DNA of 64,000 nt from Rhizobium sp. AC27/96 (GCF_001692325.1 NZ_LXKN01000007.1:122661-186660); one strand, 5' to 3'; positions 53,045 to 62,331 are shown, counted from the stretch's first letter. Translations and numbers: made by a program. The notes: generated by a model not told the origin, from the sequence alone.

Positions 53045-53075
53045 CGTGACATCCTCTCCCTTGCCCACCCTGCAT

Positions 53076-53109
53076 CGGCTGTCCGGGATTTCCTCATCCC
53101 GGACAGCCG
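53076..53109 (-). promoter_or_regulatory. Strong intergenic hairpin between binding-protein and ATPase genes
   Basis: CGGCTGTCCGGGAT-6-ATCCCGGACAGCCG is a perfect 14-bp stem in the 76-bp gap. No U-tract follows in the direction of transcription, so it is more likely a 3'-end-stabilising structure or partial attenuator. This would give more binding protein than ATPase, as in many ABC operons. Confidence 0.65.
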
Positions 53110-53120
53110 TTTCGCAAGGC

Positions 53121-54152
53121 TTACTCCTCGATACCCTTCGTACCACGACGCTTCAGGTACTTGTCCCAATAGAAGTCGTCGGCATTGGCGGCTGTCACGA
53201 TCGATAGGCCGTTATCGACGAAGGGAATGCTCATCGGGTTGAAGCCGGAACGCTTGGCGTCGTTCATCGGGTCGATCAGCTCGGGATGCTTGGCAAACCA
53301 GAGCATCATGAAGCCCATGTAACCCTGCATGCCCTGGTTTGGGTTGATCGAGCCGAACACTTCGCCGGCCTTGATCATGTCGAGAATGTTGGCGTTGACG
53401 TCGGCGCACATCACGAGGATCTTGCCACCGCTTTCCTTGTTGGCCTGGGCTGCGCCGATTGCCGAGTTCGCCTCGGGCATGAACACGGCATTGAGGTTCG
53501 GGTGCGCCTGCACCAGGCTCATGAGACCCTGATAGGCCTTGTTGGGATCCTGGTTCGAGGCCGCGCGGCCGACGAGCTTCATGTCAGGATACTTTGTTTC
53601 CATGCGAGCGATGAAAGCGGCGATGCGCTTGTCGTGATTGTCCTGGCCCGGATTCTCCAGAACGGCATATTCGCCCTTGCCACCGAGCTTTGCGGCAATC
53701 GCGTCGGCAGCATAGGTGCCTTCACGCGTATTGTCCGAGGTGATGAAGGAGATGCGCTTGGAAAGCGGCGAATCCGCCGCGAAGGTGACGACCGCCGTGC
53801 CCTGATCGATCGCGCGGTTGATCGGCTCGATGAACGGGTCGGAATTCATCGGATGGACGAGAATGCCGGCCGGGTTCTGGGCAAGTGCCTGATCGAACGT
53901 GGCGATCTGCTTGTTGACGTCATATTCCGGCGTGCCCGTATAGGCGGTCTCGCAGCCGAGCTGGCGGCCGGCCTGCTTGAACATCTCATAGACCGGGAAC
54001 CAGTATTCGACGCCGGATACCATGACGTTCATGACGTATTTTTCGCCGGGCTTGCAGCGAAACGGATTGTCCGTCTCGGCTGCGGACGCCGTCGAGACGA
54101 ATGCCGCTGCGGCCAGAACAGCCATTGCGGTCGTGCTTAGAAATTTGCGCAA
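53121..54152 (-). CDS. Periplasmic sugar-binding protein, RbsB/LsrB-like (TTG start)
   Basis: A 343-residue protein with a signal peptide, (M)[20 protein letters not shown], cleaved near ASA-AE, and a type 1 periplasmic binding fold ([60 protein letters not shown]). The most reasonable start is TTG 54152: it directly follows GGGGAGGAAC and gives a clean signal peptide. The upstream ATG 54290 would add 46 non-signal residues. It is the first gene of the eight-gene operon. The sugar or polyol is unknown. Confidence 0.9.
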   Translation of the reverse strand: MRKFLSTTAMAVLAAAAFVSTASAAETDNPFRCKPGEKYVMNVMVSGVEYWFPVYEMFKQAGRQLGCETAYTGTPEYDVNKQIATFDQALAQNPAGILVHPMNSDPFIEPINRAIDQGTAVVTFAADSPLSKRISFITSDNTREGTYAADAIAAKLGGKGEYAVLENPGQDNHDKRIAAFIARMETKYPDMKLVGRAASNQDPNKAYQGLMSLVQAHPNLNAVFMPEANSAIGAAQANKESGGKILVMCADVNANILDMIKAGEVFGSINPNQGMQGYMGFMMLWFAKHPELIDPMNDAKRSGFNPMSIPFVDNGLSIVTAANADDFYWDKYLKRRGTKGIEE

Positions 54153-54281
54153 AGTTCCTCCCCGGAGGCCGAAGCCCCTTCCCAAATGTCCCCTGGCCAC
54201 CCTTGTGGAGGCCGATGATCCCAATGAAGATCGAAACTCCTCCTCGAGCTCCGATGGGGACAAGAAACCGCATGGCCTGCG

Positions 54282-54308
54282 TATTGTCAATATAATTCAT
54301 CATGTGAA
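54282..54308 (-). promoter_or_regulatory. Probable promoter/operator region of the polyol operon
   Basis: TATTG-T-CAATA (54282-54292) is a perfect dyad that on the reverse strand contains a consensus TTGACA -35. No good -10 is visible at 16-18 bp. Just upstream, TTCA-5-TGAA (54296-54308) is another dyad. One or both may be SorC sites; the ATG at 54290 upstream of the true TTG start falls inside this region, which supports the downstream start. Confidence 0.45.
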
Positions 54309-54382
54309 ATATATTTCTTAGCGCTGCGGATTTTTGGGGATGGATGGCAAGATGGGCCTGCGTAAAGCCGGCTAAGCCTCGG

Positions 54383-55579
54383 TCAGGCGTTGGCCACCTG
54401 CATGGGATGGGCGGTTCTGGTGCCGAGCAGGACCAGCGGCACAGCAATTGCAAAGACGACGACGACCGATAGCCAGATGGCGCCGGGCCACTCTTTCTGG
54501 ACGGCAAAGTAGAAAGTCGAGAATGCCAGAGGGCTTATAATGGAGGCCAGGCTCACCGCCGATGTCAGTACGCCCTGGAACTGGCCTTGGCTGGCCGAAT
54601 CGACCTGCCGGGTGGCGAGCGCCTGGAATGCCGGCGTGCCGATGCCGGCAAGGGCGAAGATCGGCATGATCGCGAAGACGATCCAGCCCTGGTTGGCGAA
54701 AGCCATGGTGACAAGAGCGATGCAGGCGCAGGCTATCCCGGTGATCGCGGCCCATCGCTCGCCGAGCAGCTTTGTCGCTGGGCCGGGCAGGAAGATCTGC
54801 ACCAGCGTCTGGCAGACACCGAAGGCACCCAGCGAAAGGCCGATCCACAGACCATTCCACTGGAACGTATCGAAGCCCCACAATGCCCAGCACGTGCCAT
54901 AGGCCTCGCCGGTGGCACTCAGGATGAAATAGACGAGGACGATCGGCAGAAGTCCCTTCATCGAGAAGACCCAGCGCAGCGGTCGAAGCGGGTTGAGAAC
55001 GGCCAGATTAATCTTCTGGCGAGACGGAGTGCGAGATTCGGGCAGGACGAAGAAAGCCAGCAGCAGATTGCAGCCGTTCAGAACGGCAGCGGCGATGAAA
55101 GGGAGCCGCAGCCAATGGTCGCCGAGCAAGCCGCCGAGCACTGGCCCGACTATGAAGCCGATACCGAACATGGCGTTGAACAGGCCGAAGCGGCGTGCTC
55201 GCTTATCCTCGGGCGAAATGTCGGTGATATAGGCCGTTGCCACAGAGATATTGGCGCTGGTCAAGCCGGCGATTGCGCGGCCGAGCAGCAGCATCCAGAG
55301 CTGCGGGGCGAACGCCATGATGACGTAGTTGATCGCCGCACCCGCCAGGGAAATGAGCAGCACGGGGCGCCTGCCGAGATTGTCGCTGAGAGCACCGAGC
55401 ACCGGCGCGAAGACGAACTGCATGGCAGCGTAAAGCGCCGTCATGATACCGATATAGGGCGCGATGTTCTGGGTGTGCGTCACATCCTCGAGAAGGCGGG
55501 GAAGAATGGGAAAGATGAGGCTAATGCCGACGGCGTCCAGGCAGATCGCGGCAAAGATGACGATAAGAGGCTTGTTCAT
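54383..55579 (-). CDS. TetA-like MFS exporter
   Basis: A 398-residue, 12-helix transporter with the TetA-type N-terminus (MNKPLIVIFAAICLDAVGIS, then LIFPILPRLL), motif A GALSDNLGRRPVLL (about 62-75) and AYITDISPEDKRARRFGLFNAMFGIGF. The last pattern is characteristic of class A-C tetracycline-type exporters, but the drug cannot be assigned. It begins 6 bp after the quinone oxidoreductase stop on the same strand, so the two form an operon probably controlled by the divergent TetR gene. Confidence 0.9.
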   Translation of the reverse strand: MNKPLIVIFAAICLDAVGISLIFPILPRLLEDVTHTQNIAPYIGIMTALYAAMQFVFAPVLGALSDNLGRRPVLLISLAGAAINYVIMAFAPQLWMLLLGRAIAGLTSANISVATAYITDISPEDKRARRFGLFNAMFGIGFIVGPVLGGLLGDHWLRLPFIAAAVLNGCNLLLAFFVLPESRTPSRQKINLAVLNPLRPLRWVFSMKGLLPIVLVYFILSATGEAYGTCWALWGFDTFQWNGLWIGLSLGAFGVCQTLVQIFLPGPATKLLGERWAAITGIACACIALVTMAFANQGWIVFAIMPIFALAGIGTPAFQALATRQVDSASQGQFQGVLTSAVSLASIISPLAFSTFYFAVQKEWPGAIWLSVVVVFAIAVPLVLLGTRTAHPMQVANA

Positions 55580-55585
55580 AGGGTT

Positions 55586-56491
55586 TCAATCCATGGAAAT
55601 GATGAGCTTGCCGGTCACGCGCCCTTTGGCGCTGACCTCCATCGCCTCAGCGGTTTGCTCAAGCGGAAAGGTCTGTTCGACGTGCAAGCGGAAAAGGCCT
55701 TCGGAATAGAGCCGAGCCACATCGATGAAAATCTGCTCGGGGTTCTCGGGAGGGCCGTGTGAAAATTTTGCGCCGTATTCCTCAGCTGAGAAATCGGCGA
55801 CGGAAAGAACGTGGGTGGGATCGCCGACGATATCGATCAACTCGGGTATGATTCCCGAGCCGGCGAGATCGAGGGCAGCGTCAATGCCATCTGGCGCCAG
55901 CTCCCTTAGACATCCTGCCAGCCCTGGGCCGTATGGGGTCGGGATGGCGCCGAGTCCGCGCAGATAGTCATGCTTTGGCGCGCTCGCGGTGCCGATGACG
56001 ATCACCCCACGCAGGCGCGCAAGCTGGACGACAGCCGTGCCGATCCCGCCTGCAGCGCCGCTCACCAGCAACGTCTCGCCGGATTTGATGCCGACTTCGT
56101 CAAGGGCACGCGTTGCCGTGTCGACGATGACAGGCAGGCCGGCGGCGACATCAAACGGCAGATCATCCGGCTTGTGCGCCCAATGCGTGAGAACCGCATG
56201 TTGAGCCATCGTGCTTTCGCCGAAACCGAAGACGGCGTCTCCGATCGCCATGTTCGAAACGCCCTGGCCGACCTCGTCGACAATGCCTGACGCTTCGACG
56301 CCGAGACCCGATGGAAACGCCACCTCCTCGAAGTCGCGATACTGTCCGTCCCGACGCTTCCAGTCGGAGGGGTTGACTCCACCGGCCCGGACGGCAATGC
56401 GCACCTGACCCGGGCCGGCATGCGGTTCATCGATCTCGACGACATGCAGGACTTCCGGTCCTCCATATTCGTTGAATTGGACAGCCTTCAT
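55586..56491 (-). CDS. Zinc-independent quinone oxidoreductase (MDR family)
   Basis: A 301-residue medium-chain reductase starting MKAVQFNEYGGPEVLHVVEI. The NADPH motif is VSGAAGGIGTAVVQLARLRG (about 144-163). No catalytic-zinc cysteine/histidine set is visible, so it belongs to the QOR-like branch that reduces quinones or enones. The frame extends to 56587, but the extension would overlap the operator region. It is the first gene of a two-gene unit with the exporter. Confidence 0.88.
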   Translation of the reverse strand: MKAVQFNEYGGPEVLHVVEIDEPHAGPGQVRIAVRAGGVNPSDWKRRDGQYRDFEEVAFPSGLGVEASGIVDEVGQGVSNMAIGDAVFGFGESTMAQHAVLTHWAHKPDDLPFDVAAGLPVIVDTATRALDEVGIKSGETLLVSGAAGGIGTAVVQLARLRGVIVIGTASAPKHDYLRGLGAIPTPYGPGLAGCLRELAPDGIDAALDLAGSGIIPELIDIVGDPTHVLSVADFSAEEYGAKFSHGPPENPEQIFIDVARLYSEGLFRLHVEQTFPLEQTAEAMEVSAKGRVTGKLIISMD

Positions 56492-56559
56492 GATGCTTCG
56501 CTTTCGGTCTTCGTCGTCTGTGCAGTTTCGTGATTTATCGATACTAAGTCCAATAATAG

Positions 56560-56573
56560 ACTGAGTACACATT
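56560..56573. promoter_or_regulatory. TetR operator copy 1
   Basis: ACTGAGTACACATT, the exact reverse complement of the 14 bases at 56609-56622. Its core TGAGTACACA is itself a near-palindrome (TGWGTACWCA), as expected for a TetR dimer site. It lies 68 bp upstream of the quinone oxidoreductase start. Confidence 0.7.
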
Positions 56574-56608
56574 ATCGCTACTCTCACCGGGAGTGGCCGT
56601 CAACAGAA

Positions 56609-56622
56609 AATGTGTACTCAGT
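56609..56622. promoter_or_regulatory. TetR operator copy 2
   Basis: AATGTGTACTCAGT, the inverted copy of the site at 56560-56573, adjoining a TATAAA -10-like element at 56622-56627 that probably drives the tetR gene. Binding here would block tetR transcription while copy 1 covers the exporter promoter. Confidence 0.7.
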
Positions 56623-56648
56623 ATAAAATTCCTGCTATCAACCTCTCC

Positions 56649-57287
56649 ATGACCACTCCGACCGACCTGCGAACCCGTAAACGCCTCGCCACGCGTCAGA
56701 ACATCTCGAATGTCGCGACGCGCCTCTTCTTCGAGCGCGGCTTCGACCATGTGACGGTGGACGAGATCGCCGCTGCCGCCGACGTTGGGCGGATGACGGT
56801 GTTCAACTATTTCCCCCGTAAGGAGGACATGCTGTTCGATCGCGATGAGGAGGCGCGCGAAATGCTGCGCGAGGCCTTGCGGCAGCGTGAGGCCGGCGTC
56901 ACTCCGATCGAGGCCTATCGTCTATTCGCGCATCGGCTGGTTGCGGAGGAGAGCCCTGCCGTCGATTTTTCGGCTCGCAGCCAGGGCTTCGTAAAGACGA
57001 TCGAAGGCAGCGAAACGCTGAAGGCCCGGGTAAGAGCGATACGCGACGAGATCGCGCAGGTCGTGGCGGTGGCGCTATCGGAAAGCGTTGGGCGGGAAGC
57101 AACCGATCCCGACGCCAAACTGGCGGCCAGCCTGCTACTGGCGACCTGGGCCGTCGCCCTCATTCAGGGTCACATGACCTTTCGGCACCGCCAGGACACA
57201 AAGGAAGCAAAAGCCGCCTTTCTCGCTGTCGTCGACAAGGGAACCATCGGCCTTAAGGCTGCATTGGCGGGCACGCCTTACGCATAG
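56649..57287 (+). CDS. TetR-family transcriptional regulator
   Basis: A 212-residue regulator with the TetR HTH (VTVDEIAAAADVGRMTVFNY then FPRKEDML, about residues 34-61) and an alpha-helical ligand domain ending near residue 205. ATG 56649 is preferred because the upstream ATG 56610 lies within an operator copy and adds 13 residues that are not family-like. Neither has a clear ribosome site. It is divergent from the quinone oxidoreductase/exporter pair and very probably represses it and itself through the two 14-bp operators. Confidence 0.9.
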   Translation: MTTPTDLRTRKRLATRQNISNVATRLFFERGFDHVTVDEIAAAADVGRMTVFNYFPRKEDMLFDRDEEAREMLREALRQREAGVTPIEAYRLFAHRLVAEESPAVDFSARSQGFVKTIEGSETLKARVRAIRDEIAQVVAVALSESVGREATDPDAKLAASLLLATWAVALIQGHMTFRHRQDTKEAKAAFLAVVDKGTIGLKAALAGTPYA

Positions 57288-57308
57288 CCTTGTTGAGCAG
57301 CTCAGCTA

Positions 57309-59393
57309 TTACTGATCGGCGTCTAGGTCGTAGATGCGGCCTGTCAGCCAAGCCGGCCAATCGCGCTCAAAAAGCGACTTTGCGCTTTCGTCGAACCGCC
57401 GGATCGGGCGTGTACGGATCTTCATGGCGTCACCTTCAAGCCAAACGATGATCTGTTCGTCCCGATGGGCATCCTGTTCGCTTCTGAAGCGGTATTCCTC
57501 GAGAGGGCCGGAACGATCAAACGGCAGCGCGTCCCCTACCCGATCACATATGGCGCGGGCGCCGCGGCTACCGCCACCGTTCTGGATGAAGTAGTCCAGC
57601 GCGAACAATACCGCCTCCGATGCAAGCGCCATATGCCGCCATTGCAGGGCTCGCCCCGCTTCCGCTGCCCTTTCATACGCTATTCCGTTTTCGCGGATTT
57701 GAGTGCTAAGCTGACTTGCTGCCACCAAGGCTTCAGCGACGCTGCTGCCGTCACAGATGATGCCAGCCTTCTCGCTCATGCGAGCCTGTACTTCGGCCCG
57801 GATTGACTTCACCGTCAGCGGGCTATCCGGTTTCAGCGTTTCGAGCAGATTGGAGACCCCCGCTCGGGCGGTCGCCGTGATATCGGTCTTGGGAGCAATC
57901 TTTGCCTTGCCGCTCGCCCCAATGTGCTCGGCCGCCCTTGTGCCAAAGACCTGACCCGCGTTCAGCGCGGCGCCACCCGGCCGCGTCACGCCATGTGTGC
58001 CGGCCGCCTCGCCGATGGCGTAGCAACCTGCAAGACTGCTGCGACCCCAGGTGTCGACCAGAATGCCGCCGTTCATATGCTGGTTGTTGACGGCAAATTC
58101 GAGCGGCTCGACTGCGATGTCGACCTTGTAGCGGCGATAAAGCTCGATCGCGAGCGGGTTCATGTGCCGCAGGCGCTGGATTGGAAGATCCTGGTTCGCG
58201 CCGGCATTGCCCAGATATTGTTTCACGTCGTCGTCAAGCCGTTCGAGCGAAAAGGGCTGGTCGCCGGGTACCGGCAGCGGGTTCCTGTTGAAATCCATGA
58301 AGACCCGGCAGCCCGCCGCATTTTCGCGGTAGATGGCCAGATCCACGAGGCTTGAGCCGAAATCCAGCATCCGGGTGGAGTGAAACGGCCACTGATACCC
58401 CTTGCGGAAGACGTTCGAGGCCATCTCCTGGGTGCTGCGATAATATTGCGCCAGGAAATGATGCTCGTTTCCATCGGCGTCGACGGAATAAATATGCGGG
58501 ATCGCCTGGACATAGGTTCCCGAGAGGTTCCAGGGAAACCCTTCCCGGCGCGTGCCGATGCCGAACTGGCTCTCCGTCAGGTTGACAAGTTCGAGGCCTG
58601 CCTCCAGCGCCAGACCGAGCGATCCGAAACAGCCATTTGGATAGACGCTATCCCGATAAAGTTCACCGGGCCCTCCCGCCGCAAGCACCAGCACCCCGCA
58701 GGAAAACAGGGCGATGCCGAAGGGGTTGGCGTCAGTCCGGTCGGCGGCGCGGATCGCCAGCACGCCCACGACCCTGCGGCCCTCGCCGTCGTCTTCAGTC
58801 AGGATCTTCACGGCTGTCGTGTGATTGCAGATCGGAACATTGAGCCGGATTGCCTCTTCGGCCAGCACCTTGACCATCAATCGCGATGTGCGTGGGCCGC
58901 AACTGGTGGCTCGGCCCACTTCATCGTGATCCGTCTGATATCGGAGCGTGCCCCCCAAGGGGTCCTGCGGCAACGGCAATCCCAGGAATTGCAGCGACGC
59001 CATCATGCGGGCGGAACCGACAGCCTCGACATAGGCGGTGTCCTCGTCCATCGCGCCACCGGCGCGGATGGCGCGTGCCATCGCCTTGAAATTATCGCCC
59101 TGATCGGCGGTGTTCGCCGTGTGAAGCGTCTGCTTGTCGGAGCCGGAACAGGCCGAGGTGCCGCCCCAGGCGCTCTGGCTCATGACGACGACATCGTCAC
59201 CGCGCCGCTTCATTTCGACGGCCGCGCGTAAACCCGCAGCCCCCGATCCTACCACAACACAGCCGGCCCTGTAGACTGGCACATCGATGCCGGCGAGGGT
59301 CACCGTTTCGGATGAAGCCGCCTCTGCCGAAAGCTTCGGCATACCGACATCCGTCAGCGCGTCAAGAATATGTTGAGGGACATCAATGGTCAT
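57309..59393 (-). CDS. Fumarate-reductase-like FAD oxidoreductase
   Basis: A 694-residue flavoprotein with FAD motif AGCVVVGSGAAGLRAAVEMKRRG (about 42-64) and SAWGGTSACSGSDKQTLHTAN. The second FAD segment is LAGCYAIGEAAGTHGVTRPGGAALNAGQVFG, followed by an SdhA/FrdA-like helical C-terminus. ATG 59393 begins the protein; the open frame to 59687 is inside the neighbouring gene. It is last in the leftward oxidative operon. The substrate is unknown, with a sugar- or polyol-derived acid plausible from context. Confidence 0.87.
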   Translation of the reverse strand: MTIDVPQHILDALTDVGMPKLSAEAASSETVTLAGIDVPVYRAGCVVVGSGAAGLRAAVEMKRRGDDVVVMSQSAWGGTSACSGSDKQTLHTANTADQGDNFKAMARAIRAGGAMDEDTAYVEAVGSARMMASLQFLGLPLPQDPLGGTLRYQTDHDEVGRATSCGPRTSRLMVKVLAEEAIRLNVPICNHTTAVKILTEDDGEGRRVVGVLAIRAADRTDANPFGIALFSCGVLVLAAGGPGELYRDSVYPNGCFGSLGLALEAGLELVNLTESQFGIGTRREGFPWNLSGTYVQAIPHIYSVDADGNEHHFLAQYYRSTQEMASNVFRKGYQWPFHSTRMLDFGSSLVDLAIYRENAAGCRVFMDFNRNPLPVPGDQPFSLERLDDDVKQYLGNAGANQDLPIQRLRHMNPLAIELYRRYKVDIAVEPLEFAVNNQHMNGGILVDTWGRSSLAGCYAIGEAAGTHGVTRPGGAALNAGQVFGTRAAEHIGASGKAKIAPKTDITATARAGVSNLLETLKPDSPLTVKSIRAEVQARMSEKAGIICDGSSVAEALVAASQLSTQIRENGIAYERAAEAGRALQWRHMALASEAVLFALDYFIQNGGGSRGARAICDRVGDALPFDRSGPLEEYRFRSEQDAHRDEQIIVWLEGDAMKIRTRPIRRFDESAKSLFERDWPAWLTGRIYDLDADQ

Positions 59394-59421
59394 GGCGTCT
59401 GTCCTTGCGATAGGCGTCCGG

Positions 59422-60591
59422 TCACGCGAAGGGGATGTCAACCCAGCGCTTGAGGCGCGAGGATTCCATGCACGCGTCGACGATCTGGCAGATGTGATGA
59501 CCGGTCTCGAATGTCGGCCACATGGGCGTGTTCGTGGTGATCGAGCGGATGACCTCGGCAACCTCGATGATCTTGCTCTCATTGTAGCCGAGCGCGAAGT
59601 TCGGCAGTGGCAGAAAGGCCCTGAAGGTCGGGTTCTCCGGACCGACATCGATCTCGCGAAAACCGGCTCTGCCGGCGCGATCGTCATTCGAATAGAAGCG
59701 CAGGCGGTTCACCTCGTCGTAAGTATAGGCGAGGCTGCCCTTGGTGCCGTAGATCTCATAGGTCTGCATGAATTTGCGGCCGGTTGCCACGCGGCTGAAA
59801 TCGACAATGCCGCTTGCGCCGTTCTCAAAACGGCAAAGCAGGTTTGTGGCGTCGGGATTGGTAATCTCCGCCCAGGCCTCGTCGCCCTTCAGCTTGACCT
59901 GCTCACCATAGGCAAGACCCTCGACGACCGGCCGTCTCGGCGTCACGATCAGATTGTCGGCGATCAACGAGCTGACGCGGCCGACCAGAAACTCCATGAA
60001 GCTGAAAATATGCGAACCGGTGTCGCCGACAATACCGGTCGGGGCGAGCTTGCCGTCGGCGCGCCACATGAAGGGGGCGCTCGGGTCTCCATACATGTCG
60101 ACATGCTGGCAGCCACGAAACATCTTGATCTCGCCGATTTCACCCGTCTCAATGATCTCCTTGGCAAGATCATGGACCGGATTTCGCGGGAAGGCATGGC
60201 CGACACGGGTGATCACGCCCTTGGCCTTGGCGATATCAGCAAGCTCGCGCGCTTCCTTGGCCGTATTTGCCAGCGGCTTCTCGCAATAGACGTGCTTTCC
60301 CGCCATCAAGGCCGCCTTGGCGACTTCGTAGTGCAGGCTGTCGGGCAGGCAGATATCGATCAGATCCACCTCCGGATCGCTCACCGCCTCCTTCCAATCC
60401 TGCAGGATCTTTGCGTCGGGCGCCCTGCGCGCCAGATCCTCGTGAACCTTCGGACTGGCTTCGACAAGCGCAACGACACGCGCGGTGCCGCCCGATACAC
60501 CAAAGAAATGCGGGAAGGTCTGATAGGCCATGGTATGGACCTTGCCCATCCAGCCCGATGCCCCGAGCACTGCTACCTTGATTTCGGCCAT
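59422..60591 (-). CDS. Gfo/Idh/MocA-family dehydrogenase
   Basis: A 389-residue NAD(P)-dependent oxidoreductase with Rossmann motif KVAVLGASGWMGKVH (residues 4-18), the EKPLANTAKEA motif with the conserved lysine, and GIVGDTGSHIFSFMEFLVG in the C-terminal domain. Such enzymes oxidise or reduce sugars and inositols, often 3-keto or 2-keto intermediates. Its position between GMC oxidoreductases and a fumarate-reductase-like protein suggests a shared sugar-oxidation route. Confidence 0.9.
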   Translation of the reverse strand: MAEIKVAVLGASGWMGKVHTMAYQTFPHFFGVSGGTARVVALVEASPKVHEDLARRAPDAKILQDWKEAVSDPEVDLIDICLPDSLHYEVAKAALMAGKHVYCEKPLANTAKEARELADIAKAKGVITRVGHAFPRNPVHDLAKEIIETGEIGEIKMFRGCQHVDMYGDPSAPFMWRADGKLAPTGIVGDTGSHIFSFMEFLVGRVSSLIADNLIVTPRRPVVEGLAYGEQVKLKGDEAWAEITNPDATNLLCRFENGASGIVDFSRVATGRKFMQTYEIYGTKGSLAYTYDEVNRLRFYSNDDRAGRAGFREIDVGPENPTFRAFLPLPNFALGYNESKIIEVAEVIRSITTNTPMWPTFETGHHICQIVDACMESSRLKRWVDIPFA

Positions 60592-60675
60592 TCTTGTCAC
60601 TCCATGGACCGCCGATCCTCGTGGGACCGGTCGGCAAATGATTGTCAGCTGTTCGCCATCGCGATTTATGCGGAC

Positions 60676-62331
60676 CTAGCGAACGTCGGCCCGTGCCCGG
60701 GGACGCGTGTCGTTGCGTTCATATGAAAAGATCGTTGCGGGAAGCGGTGGCAGACCGCGGATCAGATCCGATCCCTTCTCACCCACCATGATGGTCGGCG
60801 CATTGGTATTGCATGAGGGAACGCGTGGCATGACGGAGGAGTCGCAGACCCGCAACCCGTCAAGGCCATGGACTTTCAGGTCTAGGCCGACAACCGCATC
60901 TAAGCCCGTGCCCATCTTGCATGTCCCGACGGGATGATGGTCGGTCTTGGCATTGGCGCAGCCGTAATCGAAGAGCTGCTCGTCAGTCATCACCTTCGGG
61001 CCGGGAAGGCGCTCGGCCATGACATATGGCTTGAGCGCGGCCTGCTGCATGATTTCGCGCGCGATCTTCAATCCCTCCAGAGACATCGCCCTGTCGTGCG
61101 GATCCGACCAGTAGTTGGGATCGATCAGCGGAGCTGCAGCAGGATCCGCCGATGACAGGCGCACGGTTCCGCGCGACCTTGGGTGCAGATAGGCGGAGTT
61201 GAGAGTCACGCCGGCGTTCTTCAGACGCTCGACGCCTGCCTCGATGCCCGATCCGAGCCCGAGATGGAACTGGATGTCGGGAGAACGCGCATCCGGATCG
61301 GCATACCAGAATCCACCCGTCTCGAAGAGCGACGAGGCGACCGGTCCGGTGCGAAACAGAACATATTGGATGCCGGCCCAAAGCGTCCGGTGGAGTTTCG
61401 CCACGCCGTCATAGGTATGGTCGCCAGTGCATTCGGCGATCACGAAGAGATCGAGATGATCCTGCAGGTTGCCACCCACGCCGGGCAGATCGTGCAGCAC
61501 CTTGACCCCGGCCGATCGCAGGTGGTCGCCAGGGCCGATGCCCGACTGGAGAAGAAGTTTCGGCGAGCCGATTGCGCCCGAGGAGACCAGCACTTCGCGT
61601 TCGGCCCGAACGATCTCCGTGCCATTCTTGCCGGCGATCTCGACCCCGACGGCGCGCTTGCCCTCAAGCACGATGCGCGACACGCGCGCGCCGGTGCGAA
61701 CCGTCAGGTTCTTGCGATCCTTGATCGGCGAGAGATATCCGAGCGACGCCGACGACCGCCGGCGATTGCGTTGCGTGAGCTGATAGAAGCCGACGCCTGC
61801 CTGCTGACGGCCATTGAAGTCGTGATTGTAGGGAATTCCGAGTTCCTGACCTGCGCGAATATAGGCGTCGCAGATCGGTAGCGGTGCGGCGGGCATCGAG
61901 ACACCCAAAGGGCCGCCATAGGAATGATAGTCGTCGGCGAAACGCTGATTGTCCTCGGCCCGCTTGAAGTAGGGAAGGATGGAGCGGTAATCCCAGCCAT
62001 CGCATCCGTCTTCGCTGGCCCAGAGGTCGTAGTCTGCGGCATTGCCGCGAGTATAGAGCTGCGCATTGATCGAGGAGCCGCCGCCGATCACCTTGGCCTG
62101 GGTGTAGCGGAGCACCCGCCCCTTCATGTGCTTCTGCGGCACGGTCTCCCAGCCCCAGCTTGCAACGCCCTTCGTCATCTTGGCGAAGCCGGCCGGCATG
62201 TGGAACAAGGGGTTCCAGTCACCGCCGCCGGCCTCGAGCAGGAGGACCTTGACATCCGGGTCTTCGCTCAACCGGTTTGCGAGCACGCATCCTGCGGGTC
62301 CGGCACCTGTTATGATATAGTCGAAAGCCAT
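60676..62331 (-). CDS. GMC oxidoreductase, choline/alcohol dehydrogenase-like
   Basis: A 551-residue flavoprotein. The FAD motif is FDYIITGAGPAGCVLANRLS (residues 3-22), the GMC signature lies near VIGGGSSINAQLYTRGNAADYD, and the active-site region has HHPVGTCKMG (His) and VPSCNTNAPTIMVGEKGSDLI (Asn). It resembles cytosolic choline-dehydrogenase-like alcohol oxidoreductases. An AGGATCAC ribosome site precedes ATG 62331. It starts 12 bp after the next GMC gene's stop. Confidence 0.92.
   Translation of the reverse strand: MAFDYIITGAGPAGCVLANRLSEDPDVKVLLLEAGGGDWNPLFHMPAGFAKMTKGVASWGWETVPQKHMKGRVLRYTQAKVIGGGSSINAQLYTRGNAADYDLWASEDGCDGWDYRSILPYFKRAEDNQRFADDYHSYGGPLGVSMPAAPLPICDAYIRAGQELGIPYNHDFNGRQQAGVGFYQLTQRNRRRSSASLGYLSPIKDRKNLTVRTGARVSRIVLEGKRAVGVEIAGKNGTEIVRAEREVLVSSGAIGSPKLLLQSGIGPGDHLRSAGVKVLHDLPGVGGNLQDHLDLFVIAECTGDHTYDGVAKLHRTLWAGIQYVLFRTGPVASSLFETGGFWYADPDARSPDIQFHLGLGSGIEAGVERLKNAGVTLNSAYLHPRSRGTVRLSSADPAAAPLIDPNYWSDPHDRAMSLEGLKIAREIMQQAALKPYVMAERLPGPKVMTDEQLFDYGCANAKTDHHPVGTCKMGTGLDAVVGLDLKVHGLDGLRVCDSSVMPRVPSCNTNAPTIMVGEKGSDLIRGLPPLPATIFSYERNDTRPRARADVR

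Noticed and set aside
54587..55762. Forward open frame of 391 codons opposite the TetA-like exporter
   Set aside because: Its highly charged composition is the antisense image of hydrophobic codons; the reverse strand carries a standard 12-helix exporter.
59386..60726. Forward open frame of 446 codons opposite the Gfo/Idh gene
   Set aside because: The reverse strand shows the Rossmann and EKP motifs of a real dehydrogenase; the forward frame has none.
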